DNA of 64,000 bases from JAGXRK01 sp963714415 (lineage in GTDB: Bacteria > Bacteroidota > Ignavibacteria > Ignavibacteriales > Ignavibacteriaceae): NCBI GenBank assembly GCA_963714415.1, contig CAVQOL010000003.1, positions 124,001 through 188,000 on the forward strand, read 5' to 3'. Positions 9,405 to 19,519 of the stretch are shown piece after piece. Numbering within the stretch: position 1 is the stretch's first letter; each line of letters starts with the position of its first letter. Made by a program: the position numbers and the translations under genes. The notes beneath the pieces are model-generated. The model was not told the DNA's origin, made no database searches, and saw only the letters and a list, made by a program, of their open reading frames with translations.

Positions 9405-10807
9405 ATGAAAAACTTTCTACGATTAGTTCTCCTTCTTACTTTAATTTCCTCAATACAGACTTTTTCACAAGATGATTGGCACTACACTCAGCAATTATAT
9501 TTTCCGGAAGCCGACAGTGATTATGTTCGTCCTTATTTGTGTACTTTAGCAGATGATGGAAATCTTTTTGTTATATCTGCAAAGGTTACTGATGCCGTCT
9601 GCTCATAATGCGATTTATTTATTTAAATCCTGGCGATACTGTATTTACTAAATTTATAGATTATGATGAAAATGGTGATTCAGATACATTACTTGGAAAC
9701 ATTGGTGCGTTAAGAGGCATTACTTCATTGGATAATGATCTGTATGTAATTGCAACCCAACCTTATCCTAAAACTAAACCTAATACAGTAGCTGCAACTT
9801 ATGTATATCGCCAATTTGACACTCTTCAAGTTGAAAAATATATGTGGCCAACTTCTGGATATGGATCTTATAATCATGGCGGTGATATAACTTCCGACTC
9901 AATTTTATTTGTTGGAATATCCTATGAAACTACATTCAGAGGCTATAATTTTAGTTATGGTTGGACAGATGTTACATTTGGAGGATATATTCCTCCACCA
10001 ATCTATCAGATGGAACCAGGTGGTCCTCAAACAGGCGGTGTAGATCTCATTCGTGATATTGCAATAGTCCCGGATATGGATTACAAATTAACCTCAAGTA
10101 AATTTTATACTTCCAGAAATTCATATTCAAGCACTCAAGTAACTGGTGGAATCGCTGTTTGGTCAAATGGCACACAATACACTCCGGTAGATTATACTCC
10201 TACAAGAGTTGAGGATCTCGATGCATTCCTTGCATTAGCATCCGAATATCCAAGCGGTATTACAGTAGATAACGATGGTTTGCTTTGGGTTGCAGGAATT
10301 GATACTAATAGAAGATGGGTTAAAGCATTTGAAATAGATGGAATAGTTGCAATTCCGGTTTATGATTTACCAAGTCAGTTTAGTGCAGATATTCAGGACC
10401 CGAACGGTGCTCCGATGGGTTCTCCCTGCGATGTTGCTATCAGTCCCGATGGAAAAACAGCATATGTTATAGATCATTGGGGAAGAACAGCTTTCGTATT
10501 CAGAAAAGGTGCTTCCAGTGTTGATGATCATAATATTGGCTTATTTGAATTTTCGTTAGAGCAGAATTATCCTAATCCGTTTAATCCATCTACTCTAATC
10601 AGATTTAATCTTCCTGAATCAGGAAATGTTAAGTTAGTAGTTACAGATTTGCTCGGAAGAGAAATTACAACTTTGGTTAATGAGCATCTTCCTGCAGGAA
10701 GACATACAAAATCGTTCACTGCAGATAATTTATCGAGTGGAATCTATTTCTATACTTTAATTACTGATGATGCTAAGGTTAGCAAGAAAATGTTATTAAT
10801 GAAGTAG
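9405..10807 (+). pseudogene. T9SS-sorted secreted protein, frameshift near N-terminus
   Basis: An N-terminal signal peptide (MKNFLRLVLLLTLISSIQTFSQ) opens a frame that stops at 9608. The second frame continues from about 9608 to 10807. The break lies around 9590-9630, where an AT-rich stretch reads SAHNAIYL in a third frame, so more than one slip may be present. The body holds repeated WVAGID and DVAISPDGKTAYVID-like strands, probably a beta-propeller. The C-terminus (SLEQNYPNPFNPSTLIRF through SSGIYFYTL to KKMLLMK) is a complete type-A T9SS sorting tail, so the protein is predicted to be exported and then attached to or released from the cell surface. The function is unknown. Confidence 0.78.
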
Positions 10808-10813
10808 AGTTTG

Positions 10814-10841
10814 AGTCCCGAAAATTATTTTGGGACTTTTT
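10814..10841 (+). terminator. rho-independent terminator
   Basis: AGTCCCGAAAAT...TTTTGGGACT forms a hairpin followed directly by TTTT, 6 bp after the stop of the T9SS gene. It separates that gene from the TonB-receptor cluster. Confidence 0.75.
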
Positions 10842-10869
10842 AATTGCTGTTAATAAAATTTGAAAAAAG

Positions 10870-13860
10870 ATGAGTGCAGCAAGATTTTTAATATTTGCAT
10901 GTTTATTTCAAGTATCTTTTTTTTCTGAAGTAATTCTTTCACAGGGACTTACAGGAAAACTTGTTGGAAGTGTTACAGATATAAGTACCAAAGAAGTACT
11001 GATAGGTGCGAATGTAATACTGCAAGGGACAAATATTGGGGCAGCCACAAATGTAGAAGGTAAATTTATAATTTTAAATATTCCTCCCGGCAGATATAAT
11101 GTTTCAGCAAGTATGATTGGTTACTCAAAAGTAACTCAGCAGCAAGTTGAAATTTTTATTGATCGTACAACTCAAATCTCTTTTCAACTTCAGGATGAAA
11201 CGGTCCAGATGGAACAGGTTGTCGTTGTTGCACAAAGACCGCCAATAGTCAGAGATAGAACTTCAACAGCAACAAGTATTGACGATAAACAAATTTCTGC
11301 CGCTCCTATTGAAGGTTTACGTGGTGCTCTTGATCTTACGGCAGGTTTTCAAAAAGATCAGAAGGGAAATTATTCCGTTCGCGGTTCAACATCTTATGAA
11401 GTCAATTTTCAAATTAATGGTGTAGAACAAACCACATCAAATACAAGTGCTCCGGCAACATTCGGGACAGAAAAAGCAGATAATTCCTGGAAATATGATG
11501 TTAATCCACTTGGCGTTCAGCAGCTACAATTAATTACTGGCGGTTTTTCTGCAGAATACGGAAATGCTCAGGCTGGTGTTGTTAAAGTTGTTTTAAAGGA
11601 AGGAGCACCAAAGTTTACCGGTGAATTTAGAATGGAATATCGTCCATCGGGTCAATATCATTACGGCAATTATCTTTACGATAAAAATAACTGGGAATGG
11701 CAGAAATGGGGAAGTCTCGAAAATTGGATGGCTCAAAGAGAAAGTATCTTAAGAGAATTAAAATTAGATATTCGTTACGAATGGTTAAAGGCTACTGATC
11801 CCGATTTATATAATGAAATTGTAGATAGAGAAATTGCATGGGCTCACGCACTTTGGGTTGAAAATCATGAACCAAGTGACGACAATGTTCTGGGAGTTTA
11901 TGATTACAGACAATATTCATATCAAAGATATTTGTTTGGTTTTGGTGGACCTTTAGGAAATGATCCTAACCTTTTAAAGTTTTTCATATCTGGTGAGTAT
12001 AAGCGAAATCCAACAAGACTTCCAACTCCTGAAAAAGTTCAGGTTGCACAAAATTATATTCTTAATCTTGTTTATCAACCTGTTACAAATCATAAATTAA
12101 GATTGATGGCTAGTTATCAGAGTTATCTTGGCGGTATCTGGTCAGGCTCATCAGATATTCGTTGGTCGGGATTAGCTTTCACACCGCCGGGGGTTTCGAC
12201 AAAATATCTGGTTACAATAGATCCTGTTAGAGAAGAGCAAACATTGGCCCAGACACTAAATTGGGTCCATACAGTGAATCCACAATCCTTTATGGAAATA
12301 AGTCTAACCCATCAACAAGAAAAATATGAATTGCCCTATAAATATTTGGCAGGGTATGGATTGGAAGTTGATCGTGCTGATAGTCTGAATGATCCCAGCG
12401 GAACAGTTTTAAGAGAAGGTACCTGGTGGGAAAAAGATTATTTTCGAGCTCCTTTTGGTTTCAGTACAAATTATTATCAGGATAGCAGAACAGAAAACTT
12501 CGGTTTAAAAGGAGATTATACTAATCAGATAACATCAAACCATCTGATCAAGGCGGGAATAAATTTTAGTTACTGGGATATGGTTAATAACGGGGTTAAC
12601 TCCAGTTTTCAGGCAAACTCTTTTGTGGCAAGAAACGGATTTGCTGATTATTATAAAGCTTATCCTATTAATCTTGGACTTTATCTGCAGGATCGGATGG
12701 AATTTGAAGGAATGATTGCTAATGTCGGTGTACGCTTTGAAACATATAACTTCCAAGCTCGGGCACCGGTGGATGAATTTAACGTTTTATATCCGGGTAC
12801 TGATGGTCCGGGAATATTAGGAACCCCGCTAACAGAAGATTCTGAAACAAAGTATATTGTGCTTCCAAGACTTGGATTATCTTTCCCGATTGGTGAAAGC
12901 ACTGCATTCAGACTTCAATATGGTCATTTTGCTTCTATGCCAATTTTTTCTCAGGCATTATCAAATAAAACCTGGGTTGGCTGGCAGGGAATTGGAAACC
13001 CTAACCTTGATCCAAAACTTACAATAAACTACGAGTTTGGTATCCAGCAGCAGCTGGGAACAAATCACAGACTTGATCTAGTACTTTACTATAATGATAG
13101 AGTTACTCAAATAGGCAGTCAAAATATAGCTTCATATACAGGAAGTAGAAATCAGTTTGCAGGATTTGCAAGTGATAACAGCCCGCTTTACTATTATTAC
13201 TCGTATGAGAATAATGCATTTGGTTCAACACTTGGCTTCGAAGCTACATTAGAAACCTTTGCCGTAAAGAATTGGTCATACAGAATCAGTTATAGCCTAT
13301 CACAAACATCTTCAGGTAATTTTGGTCCTTCAATAATATATCCTGATGCTACGAGAGGTTATTCAACTAGAAATTTCACTGGGGAGTTTTTAGCTTCTTG
13401 GGACAGAACACATAATCTGAGAGCTTTGATTCAATATTTCTTTGAACCCGGCGAAGGTCCGGAAATTCTTGGTGTTAAGCCATTAGCCAATTCCGTTATA
13501 AGCCTAACATATACCGCTCAATCCGGTTTGCCTTACACTTATGTTACAGATTTTGATTTGAAAGATGTGTTTTACAACAGACGCTATCCCATTGAATCTG
13601 TCGTTGATTTTAATTTTATTAAAAATATAGAGGTTGATGATTATAAAATCATTCTAGGTTTAAGGATAATGAATTTATTTGATAATAAATGGATAACTCC
13701 TATGTCTACTAATGATGATATAAGATTTTGGGTTGAAGAAAGTGTTACAATGGCCGATCCAGGTAATGATCCAAACAGATTCAGCTATTTGATTGCTCCT
13801 TACAGGGCTTATAGTAATATTCCTAGACAGGTTCTTTTCTCAGTAGGATTTGGTTTTTAA
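10870..13860 (+). CDS. TonB-dependent outer-membrane receptor with carboxypeptidase-like regulatory domain
   Basis: 996 aa. A signal peptide covers about residues 1-25. Residues 28-115 form a CarboxypepD_reg-like beta-sandwich (GKLVGSVTDISTKEVLIGAN, PPGRYNVSASMIGY) typical of Bacteroidota receptors. The plug follows (IEGLRGALDLTAG, YSVRGSTSYEVNFQINGVE, GGFSAEYGNAQAGVVKV), then a long beta-barrel ending in an aromatic residue (FSVGFGF). The receptor takes up a large ligand across the outer membrane using TonB energy; the ligand is unknown. The next gene starts 3 bp downstream, forming a unit with the secreted protein and the PorV-like protein. There is no SusD partner, so it is not a canonical Sus pair. 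Confidence 0.92.
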   Translation: MSAARFLIFACLFQVSFFSEVILSQGLTGKLVGSVTDISTKEVLIGANVILQGTNIGAATNVEGKFIILNIPPGRYNVSASMIGYSKVTQQQVEIFIDRTTQISFQLQDETVQMEQVVVVAQRPPIVRDRTSTATSIDDKQISAAPIEGLRGALDLTAGFQKDQKGNYSVRGSTSYEVNFQINGVEQTTSNTSAPATFGTEKADNSWKYDVNPLGVQQLQLITGGFSAEYGNAQAGVVKVVLKEGAPKFTGEFRMEYRPSGQYHYGNYLYDKNNWEWQKWGSLENWMAQRESILRELKLDIRYEWLKATDPDLYNEIVDREIAWAHALWVENHEPSDDNVLGVYDYRQYSYQRYLFGFGGPLGNDPNLLKFFISGEYKRNPTRLPTPEKVQVAQNYILNLVYQPVTNHKLRLMASYQSYLGGIWSGSSDIRWSGLAFTPPGVSTKYLVTIDPVREEQTLAQTLNWVHTVNPQSFMEISLTHQQEKYELPYKYLAGYGLEVDRADSLNDPSGTVLREGTWWEKDYFRAPFGFSTNYYQDSRTENFGLKGDYTNQITSNHLIKAGINFSYWDMVNNGVNSSFQANSFVARNGFADYYKAYPINLGLYLQDRMEFEGMIANVGVRFETYNFQARAPVDEFNVLYPGTDGPGILGTPLTEDSETKYIVLPRLGLSFPIGESTAFRLQYGHFASMPIFSQALSNKTWVGWQGIGNPNLDPKLTINYEFGIQQQLGTNHRLDLVLYYNDRVTQIGSQNIASYTGSRNQFAGFASDNSPLYYYYSYENNAFGSTLGFEATLETFAVKNWSYRISYSLSQTSSGNFGPSIIYPDATRGYSTRNFTGEFLASWDRTHNLRALIQYFFEPGEGPEILGVKPLANSVISLTYTAQSGLPYTYVTDFDLKDVFYNRRYPIESVVDFNFIKNIEVDDYKIILGLRIMNLFDNKWITPMSTNDDIRFWVEESVTMADPGNDPNRFSYLIAPYRAYSNIPRQVLFSVGFGF

Positions 13861-13862
13861 TT

Positions 13863-15908
13863 ATGCAAAGTAAATCATTTAAATACTTTCAAAATATTTT
13901 GGTTGTTCTAATCTTAATTTTTGCTTGGTGTTTTTCACCATACACATCTGCACAAATTGAGTCTTCATCATTAATTCTAAATCGCGGTAAACTTTGGCAG
14001 ACAATTGCTTTTGGTAAAACCGGTCCATCATTTAGCAACTGGACTCAAAGAGGAATTGGCATGGATTGGCCGGGATTTGATCCAAGTTTAATTAGTGAAA
14101 ATATAGGGGGTTCGGCATCACATCTGGTAACAGGAGGAATGTATATTGGTGCAAAGTGGGCAAAGGACAGCATTCTCTCCGTTGAAGACTGGTCACTTTA
14201 TGCTGGTTCGATAGGTGAGGGTGCAGGTGCAAAATATATTGTTACAAAGCATGCAAAAATTTATCCTGACGGAAGTAACTACTGGCTTCAGCAAAATCCA
14301 TTTGCTGGTGAAGAAGTAATTGAAACCATTTGGGAATATAATGTTAACTATGATGATGAATTTCAGATTAAGAGAATGCTTCCATTAAGAGTGAAAAGAA
14401 CAACTCATCAGTGGGGCGGCTCACAATTAGATGAGAACTATATTGTTCACGAATTTGTTTTCAAAAATATTTCTCCTGAGATCAGATCCAGAGTTTCACC
14501 TGACAGATTTGTTGCCGACACACTTTTAGATTTTTACTCAATAATAAATTACGGATTGCATAGTAACTCCAGATCTTGGTCTGTAATGTTTCCATCATTA
14601 ACACCAGGAGCCAGAAATACATGGTTTGTCTTTGATGCTACCAGAAAATTAGTCAGAGCTTTTGCAGATGATTATCCGGAAACAGAATCGGTTAAAGAAA
14701 ATTTTGGGTTAGTTCAAAATTTTGGACCAATCATTGACGGTCAGCCCACGGGAGAATATCTTGCTCCAGCTTTCGCAGGTATGAAACTTCTATATTCCTC
14801 AATGGATAAAACCGGAGTAGAATCGAGAATAACAAGAAATGGTTGGTCTTCAGCAAGTAACTCAATCGATTTAAGTGGACCATTCACAAATATCGGATCA
14901 CTTGAAGCCCAGTACGAAGTCATGAAAGATATAAGACTTGCTGCAAATTTTGTTTCGAGTATTACTGATTCTTTAATGAGACGAACAAGAATGTGGTCTA
15001 TGTTTCAACTGGGGCCATGGGATATATTACCCGGAGATTCAGTGGTAATTGTCCTGGCAGAAATTGTTAATGGTGTTGATTATAGAATTGCTATCGATCC
15101 CGATAATAATCCGGTCAGTTCCATTAACACAGGTTCCAGAAATGCTTTTAACGCTTCAGCCGACCGTGTTCAGTTAACTTATAATAATAATTATCGGCAT
15201 CCGTCACCTCCGGCAGCCCCTGAATTTCTAGTTGATTACTCTCGTGAAACTAATGAAGTGGCTAACATAATTAGCTGGGGAATTGAGGCTGAGCAAATCC
15301 CTGATCCGGATGACGGAACCTATGATCTTACAGGATACATTATTTATAAATCTGATTACTTGCCGATAGGCCCTTGGTTGCCAGTGGATACTGTATTTAA
15401 AGGTGATGCAAACCATCTTAACGGAAACACTTATACTTATGTTGATTCTGCTGTATCAATAGGTCAGGGTTACTATTATGCTCTTACAAGTTTCGATACC
15501 GGGAAACCATCTTGGACAGGAAATCAAACTCTATTAAATATTCCACCGCTTGAAACCTCAATATTTGCAAACAGAACCCAGGTTCCGTTTATCGCAACTA
15601 TTCCTGCTAAATCAAACTTAGAGGAAATTCTGGTTGTTCCAAATCCTTTTGTAATTGGCGAGGGATTTTCACTCCCCGGTGATAGAGATAATATAAGATT
15701 TGTTAATCTACCTAATCCATGTACAATAAGAATATACACTGTAAGAGGGGATCTTGTAAAAATAATAAGTGTTCCGGATGGAACCGGTGCGATTGTTTCC
15801 TGGGATCAGGTTACTGATTATGGTCAATTTGTTGAAAGTGGTATCTATATTTTTCACGTTGAATACAGCGGCGGTTCAAAACTTGGCAAGTTTGCTGTTA
15901 TCAGATAA
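13863..15908 (+). CDS. large secreted protein with FN3-like region and T9SS-type tail
   Basis: 681 aa. A signal peptide occupies about residues 1-31 (VVLILIFAWCFSPYTSAQ). The body has no family I recognise. Around residues 440-560 lies a fibronectin-type-III-like stretch (PPAAPEFLVDYSRE, TGYIIYKSD, YYYALTSFDTG). The last 90 residues (VVPNPFVIGEGFSLPGD, CTIRIYTVRGDLVK, SGIYIFHVEYSGG, KFAVIR) look like a divergent T9SS sorting tail. It sits 3 bp after the TonB receptor and 25 bp before the PorV-like gene, so it is probably a surface partner of the receptor. The catalytic or binding role is unknown. Confidence 0.75.
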   Translation: MQSKSFKYFQNILVVLILIFAWCFSPYTSAQIESSSLILNRGKLWQTIAFGKTGPSFSNWTQRGIGMDWPGFDPSLISENIGGSASHLVTGGMYIGAKWAKDSILSVEDWSLYAGSIGEGAGAKYIVTKHAKIYPDGSNYWLQQNPFAGEEVIETIWEYNVNYDDEFQIKRMLPLRVKRTTHQWGGSQLDENYIVHEFVFKNISPEIRSRVSPDRFVADTLLDFYSIINYGLHSNSRSWSVMFPSLTPGARNTWFVFDATRKLVRAFADDYPETESVKENFGLVQNFGPIIDGQPTGEYLAPAFAGMKLLYSSMDKTGVESRITRNGWSSASNSIDLSGPFTNIGSLEAQYEVMKDIRLAANFVSSITDSLMRRTRMWSMFQLGPWDILPGDSVVIVLAEIVNGVDYRIAIDPDNNPVSSINTGSRNAFNASADRVQLTYNNNYRHPSPPAAPEFLVDYSRETNEVANIISWGIEAEQIPDPDDGTYDLTGYIIYKSDYLPIGPWLPVDTVFKGDANHLNGNTYTYVDSAVSIGQGYYYALTSFDTGKPSWTGNQTLLNIPPLETSIFANRTQVPFIATIPAKSNLEEILVVPNPFVIGEGFSLPGDRDNIRFVNLPNPCTIRIYTVRGDLVKIISVPDGTGAIVSWDQVTDYGQFVESGIYIFHVEYSGGSKLGKFAVIR

Positions 15909-15933
15909 AAATATTTTAGAATAAAAATCATAA

Positions 15934-16899
15934 ATGTTTACTTCAAAATTAAAATATAAAATTTACTTTTATCTGCCGGCAATTATTATTTGCTTGACCT
16001 TAAATATTTTCGCTCAGGATTTTAAAAAAACAGCAACATCCGGATTTACTTTTCTTCAGGTTCCTGCTTCTGCACGAACTGCCGCTTTGGGAGAATCCTC
16101 AATCGCTCTTTCAGATATGAATTCGGAAGGAATATTTAATAATCCAGCAATAACAGGATTTACAAATCAGACTCATTCTTTCTCTGCATCATATTCAAAC
16201 TGGATTGCAGACATTAAAAATTATGCAACGAGTTATTCTCTAAACACCGATTTTGGTGTATTTGGAATTGGTATTGTGATGTTTGATTATGGTTCTATGC
16301 CCAGAACTACTGTTTCTGGTGGACAGAAAGTATACGATATTATTGGCTCCTTTGAGGCAAATTCCATTTCTGCTGCACTATCATATTCAAAAATGTTGAC
16401 TGACAAATTTTCTTTTGGTGTCTCATTAAAATACGTTCAGGAAAAAATTGATATTTATTCTGCTAATAATTTTCTTTTGGATGGTGGAGTTCTTTATTAC
16501 ACGGGATTGGGATCTTTCCGTATTGCAGCGAGCATTCAGAACTTTGGATCAAACACTAAATTTATTAATGATGAGTTTAAAATGCCAGCAATGCTTAGAT
16601 TAGGAGCCGCTGCTGAAGTATTTGGAGATTTGAATTCCGAATATCGTGTTACTCTGATATGCGAAGCTATGCATCCAAATAACGGAGATGAAAGGGTAAA
16701 TATCGGAACCGAAATTTCCTGGAAAAGTATGATTACTCTTCGCGCTGGCTATAAACTCTTTTATGATGAAGAATCTTACAGTTTAGGATTTGGTTTAAAT
16801 CCTAAACTCAGTTTACCAATGAGCTTTGATTTTTCTTTTGCTGATTACGGTCGTCTAGGAAATATTTTAAGATTTACTTTACAGTTAGGTTGGTATTAG
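15934..16899 (+). CDS. PorV/PorQ-family outer-membrane protein
   Basis: 321 aa, with a signal peptide ending near LNIFAQ. The mature N-terminus (TSGFTFLQVPASARTAALGESSIAL) is the hallmark of the PorV/PorQ (UPF0164-like) family, followed by NPAITGF and repeated amphipathic strands of a FadL-like barrel ending in FTLQLGWY. PorV works in T9SS as the shuttle that receives substrates after translocation; PorQ-type members assist surface attachment. Paralogues often accompany particular secreted proteins in this lineage, so this copy may serve the upstream 681-aa protein. That pairing is inference from position. Confidence 0.88.
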   Translation: MFTSKLKYKIYFYLPAIIICLTLNIFAQDFKKTATSGFTFLQVPASARTAALGESSIALSDMNSEGIFNNPAITGFTNQTHSFSASYSNWIADIKNYATSYSLNTDFGVFGIGIVMFDYGSMPRTTVSGGQKVYDIIGSFEANSISAALSYSKMLTDKFSFGVSLKYVQEKIDIYSANNFLLDGGVLYYTGLGSFRIAASIQNFGSNTKFINDEFKMPAMLRLGAAAEVFGDLNSEYRVTLICEAMHPNNGDERVNIGTEISWKSMITLRAGYKLFYDEESYSLGFGLNPKLSLPMSFDFSFADYGRLGNILRFTLQLGWY

Positions 16900-16907
16900 A
16901 AATTTTA

Positions 16908-17630
16908 ATGAAAAATTTTTCTCAAATAGTTATCGGATTATTCTTATTTAGTTCCGTTGTTTCTGCACAGTTAAAGTCTGTCGCGGCTTATACTGATTAT
17001 TCCTATGCATTAACGAAACGTTTTGCAATTACTAATGCTGACGCAGTTGGTGGAGCAGTCAAAATAAAGTATTCTGTTTGGGATAACCTTAGTGTTGGTT
17101 TAATTGGCGGGTATAAACTCTATTCCTTAAATGAACCTGATGTATTAAATGCATGGGGCTGGCAATTTTGGACAGATAGATATTATAATAAAATTGTTTC
17201 AGATCTTCTGGCAGATCCTAATTTATCTGTTGTAATTGGTGCAGTTCAAAAAATGGATTTAGTCCCAGCAATTCTGTTTGTTGAGTATGATATTAATGTT
17301 ATTGATAAACTCAGTGTAACTCCTTCACTTGGATGTGGAATATATTTTTATACAAGAAGGATGTATGCTACGGAAAATTGGAGTAAAAATTTTCCGGATG
17401 CCAACTATACTCTTACATATAACTTTAGAAATTTCGCGCCCTCTAAAAAAGGTAACCCTGTTTTCGTTACTTCAGGTATTGATATCGAGTATCGTACATT
17501 TGAAGTTATGAGTTTATATACTTCTGCAAACTTTAATTATATAATTCCAACAGAAGGTTCAATGGGTTACGATTCATTTCCTTTTGATAGTGAAATCAGT
17601 TTCAAACTTGGCATCGTTATTAAGTATTAA
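16908..17630 (+). CDS. small outer-membrane beta-barrel-like protein
   Basis: About 240 aa from the ATG at 16908 (MKNFSQIVIGLFLFSSVVSAQ, a clear signal peptide). An upstream in-frame TTG at 16890 overlaps the previous gene and spoils the signal peptide, so it is less likely. The mature region has alternating hydrophobic/aromatic strands (SVWDNLSVGLIGGYKLY, VTPSLGCGIYFYTRR, SEISFKLGIVIKY), consistent with an 8-12-strand barrel. I recognise no family. It is tightly linked to the PorV-like gene upstream and another barrel gene 6 bp downstream. Confidence 0.65.
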   Translation: MKNFSQIVIGLFLFSSVVSAQLKSVAAYTDYSYALTKRFAITNADAVGGAVKIKYSVWDNLSVGLIGGYKLYSLNEPDVLNAWGWQFWTDRYYNKIVSDLLADPNLSVVIGAVQKMDLVPAILFVEYDINVIDKLSVTPSLGCGIYFYTRRMYATENWSKNFPDANYTLTYNFRNFAPSKKGNPVFVTSGIDIEYRTFEVMSLYTSANFNYIIPTEGSMGYDSFPFDSEISFKLGIVIKY

Positions 17631-17635
17631 AACAA

Positions 17636-18346
17636 ATGAACAAAATTATATTTACATTAATTATATTATCATTATCGATTGTTAATATTACGGCACAAAA
17701 TTCTCATTGGATAATTGGTGCTAATGGAAATTACAACTTACCTGTTGGCTCACTTGCTGATAGAATGGACGGGAATTTTGGAGGGAGTTTTTATGCTGGC
17801 AAAAGATTAAATTCCGAATGGACATGGGTTGGAAAATTTGATTACTTCAGACTTTCAGATGTTAATAAGGATAAAATGTTTAAAATTATTAAAGCTGAAG
17901 TCAGTGACGATATAGTAGATTATAAATTTGATTTACCATTACTTACAATGCAACTAACTGTTGCAGGCTTAAGTGTGGAAGCCCGTTACAATATGCTCTC
18001 AACGGATTTTTTTGAGGCGGATATAAACTTTGGTTTTGGTTTTTATTTTTGGGAATATTTCAGAAGCGGATATCAAGATTCTCTTTTTGTTGATACTACC
18101 GGATTGGGAAATTTTTTGCTTGTTGAGGTTATTAATGTTACACCTCTTCTGCAAAAAGATTGGAGCGGGGGAATAAATTTTGGGACAGATATTAATTTTA
18201 TTTTATTCGATCCCCTTTCTCTTAATATCGGATTCAATTATAAGTTGATCATTGGGGAGCTTTGGCCCGCATTGACTCTGAATCTTGAAAATGTTAGTGG
18301 GATGCAATTTATGGATTTTAGAGCTGGTTTAAGATTTAGACTTTAA
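17636..18346 (+). CDS. small outer-membrane beta-barrel-like protein
   Basis: 236 aa with a signal peptide ending at NITAQ. Strand-like segments alternate with turns (WIIGANGNYNLPVGSLADRM, GGSFYAGKRLNSEW, FWEYFRSGYQ, SLNIGFNYKLIIG, FRAGLRFRL), ending in an arginine-leucine barrel terminus. The N-terminal half resembles OmpA-like or OprB-like small barrels in Bacteroidota, but no family can be named. It is the last gene of the tightly spaced envelope operon that begins with the TonB receptor. Confidence 0.62.
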   Translation: MNKIIFTLIILSLSIVNITAQNSHWIIGANGNYNLPVGSLADRMDGNFGGSFYAGKRLNSEWTWVGKFDYFRLSDVNKDKMFKIIKAEVSDDIVDYKFDLPLLTMQLTVAGLSVEARYNMLSTDFFEADINFGFGFYFWEYFRSGYQDSLFVDTTGLGNFLLVEVINVTPLLQKDWSGGINFGTDINFILFDPLSLNIGFNYKLIIGELWPALTLNLENVSGMQFMDFRAGLRFRL

Positions 18347-18376
18347 TTTTTCCCTTTCTAACCTTAAGAAAATTAT

Positions 18377-19519
18377 ATGTTTAAAATTTTTATAAAATTA
18401 TTTATTTGTATTGCAGTTTTATCCTTATCTGCTTGCAATGCTCAGCAGGAAATAAAGGCCGTGCGTGGTGTATGGCTTACGAACGTAGATAGCAAAGTTC
18501 TCAACTCAAAAGAAAATATCATAGATGCAGTAAATCTTCTTACTGAACTTGGTTTTAACTCAGTTTTTGTAGTTGTTTGGAATAAAGCAATGACTTCCTA
18601 TCCAAGTAAAATTATGAAGGAACTAACGGGTGTTGGAATTGACACTTTATTTTCTGGTCGTGATCCGCTAAAGGAATTAATTGAAGAAGCTCATAAAAAA
18701 AATATAAAAGTAATTGCGTGGTTCGAATTCGGATTTTCATCTTCATTTGAACTGAATGGGGGATCAATTCTTGGAAAAAAACCTGAATGGGGATCTCAAG
18801 ATATTAACGGAAATCTTGTAACAAAAAATGGATTTGATTGGATGAATGGTTTTAATCCGGCAGTGCAGGATTTTTTACTGTCACTTATTATGGAAGTGAT
18901 TGAAAACTATGATGTAGATGGAATCCAGGGCGATGATCGGTTACCTGCGATGCCGTCAGAAGCAGGTTATGATGAATTTACGGTAAATCTTTTTAAGTCT
19001 CAAAACGATGGACATGCACCACCAGAAGATCATAAAGATTATAACTGGACCCAATGGCGTGCAGATATCCTTACAGATTTTATGTGCAGAATTTATGATA
19101 CTGTCAAATCTTTTGACAAAAATATCCTTGTGTCGATGGCGCCAAGCATCTATCCGTGGAGTAAAGAAGAGTACTTACAGGATTGGCCCAGCTGGATGCA
19201 AAAAGGATATGTAGAGTTAGTCTGTCCGCAGGTTTATCGATATAACATTCGTGAGTATAGCGAAGAGCTGAAGCAAATTATTAACGATCAAATCGACAAA
19301 AAAGATTTCACTAAATTTTATCCCGGGCTTTTATTAAAAGTTGGAGATTATTATCCTTCCGCTGAATTTCTCAATCAGATGATTGAAGAAAACCGTAAAA
19401 ATGGTATTAATGGTGAAGTGTTTTTCTTTTACGAAGGTATAAAAAAATATCCTGATTTCTTCAGGGAAATTTATAAAGAGAGGGTTGAATTTCCGGAATT
19501 AATTCACGATCAGAGGTAA
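18377..19519 (+). CDS. GHL10-family glycosyl-hydrolase-like lipoprotein
   Basis: 380 aa. The N-terminus has a lipobox (LSLSACNAQ), so the protein is predicted to be lipid-anchored. The rest is a (beta/alpha)8 barrel of the GHL10 (DUF187) group: RGVWLTNVDS near residue 32, NSVFVVVWNK, VIAWFEFGFSSSF, KNGFDWMNGFNPAVQDF, DVDGIQGDDRLPAMP and ILVSMAPSIYPWS. The conserved Asp/Asp pair after DGIQG is in the position expected for catalytic or substrate-binding acids. The substrate is unknown; proteins of this fold act on cell-wall or extracellular glycans. It is the first of three tandem paralogues, and the only lipoprotein among them. Confidence 0.85.
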   Translation: MFKIFIKLFICIAVLSLSACNAQQEIKAVRGVWLTNVDSKVLNSKENIIDAVNLLTELGFNSVFVVVWNKAMTSYPSKIMKELTGVGIDTLFSGRDPLKELIEEAHKKNIKVIAWFEFGFSSSFELNGGSILGKKPEWGSQDINGNLVTKNGFDWMNGFNPAVQDFLLSLIMEVIENYDVDGIQGDDRLPAMPSEAGYDEFTVNLFKSQNDGHAPPEDHKDYNWTQWRADILTDFMCRIYDTVKSFDKNILVSMAPSIYPWSKEEYLQDWPSWMQKGYVELVCPQVYRYNIREYSEELKQIINDQIDKKDFTKFYPGLLLKVGDYYPSAEFLNQMIEENRKNGINGEVFFFYEGIKKYPDFFREIYKERVEFPELIHDQR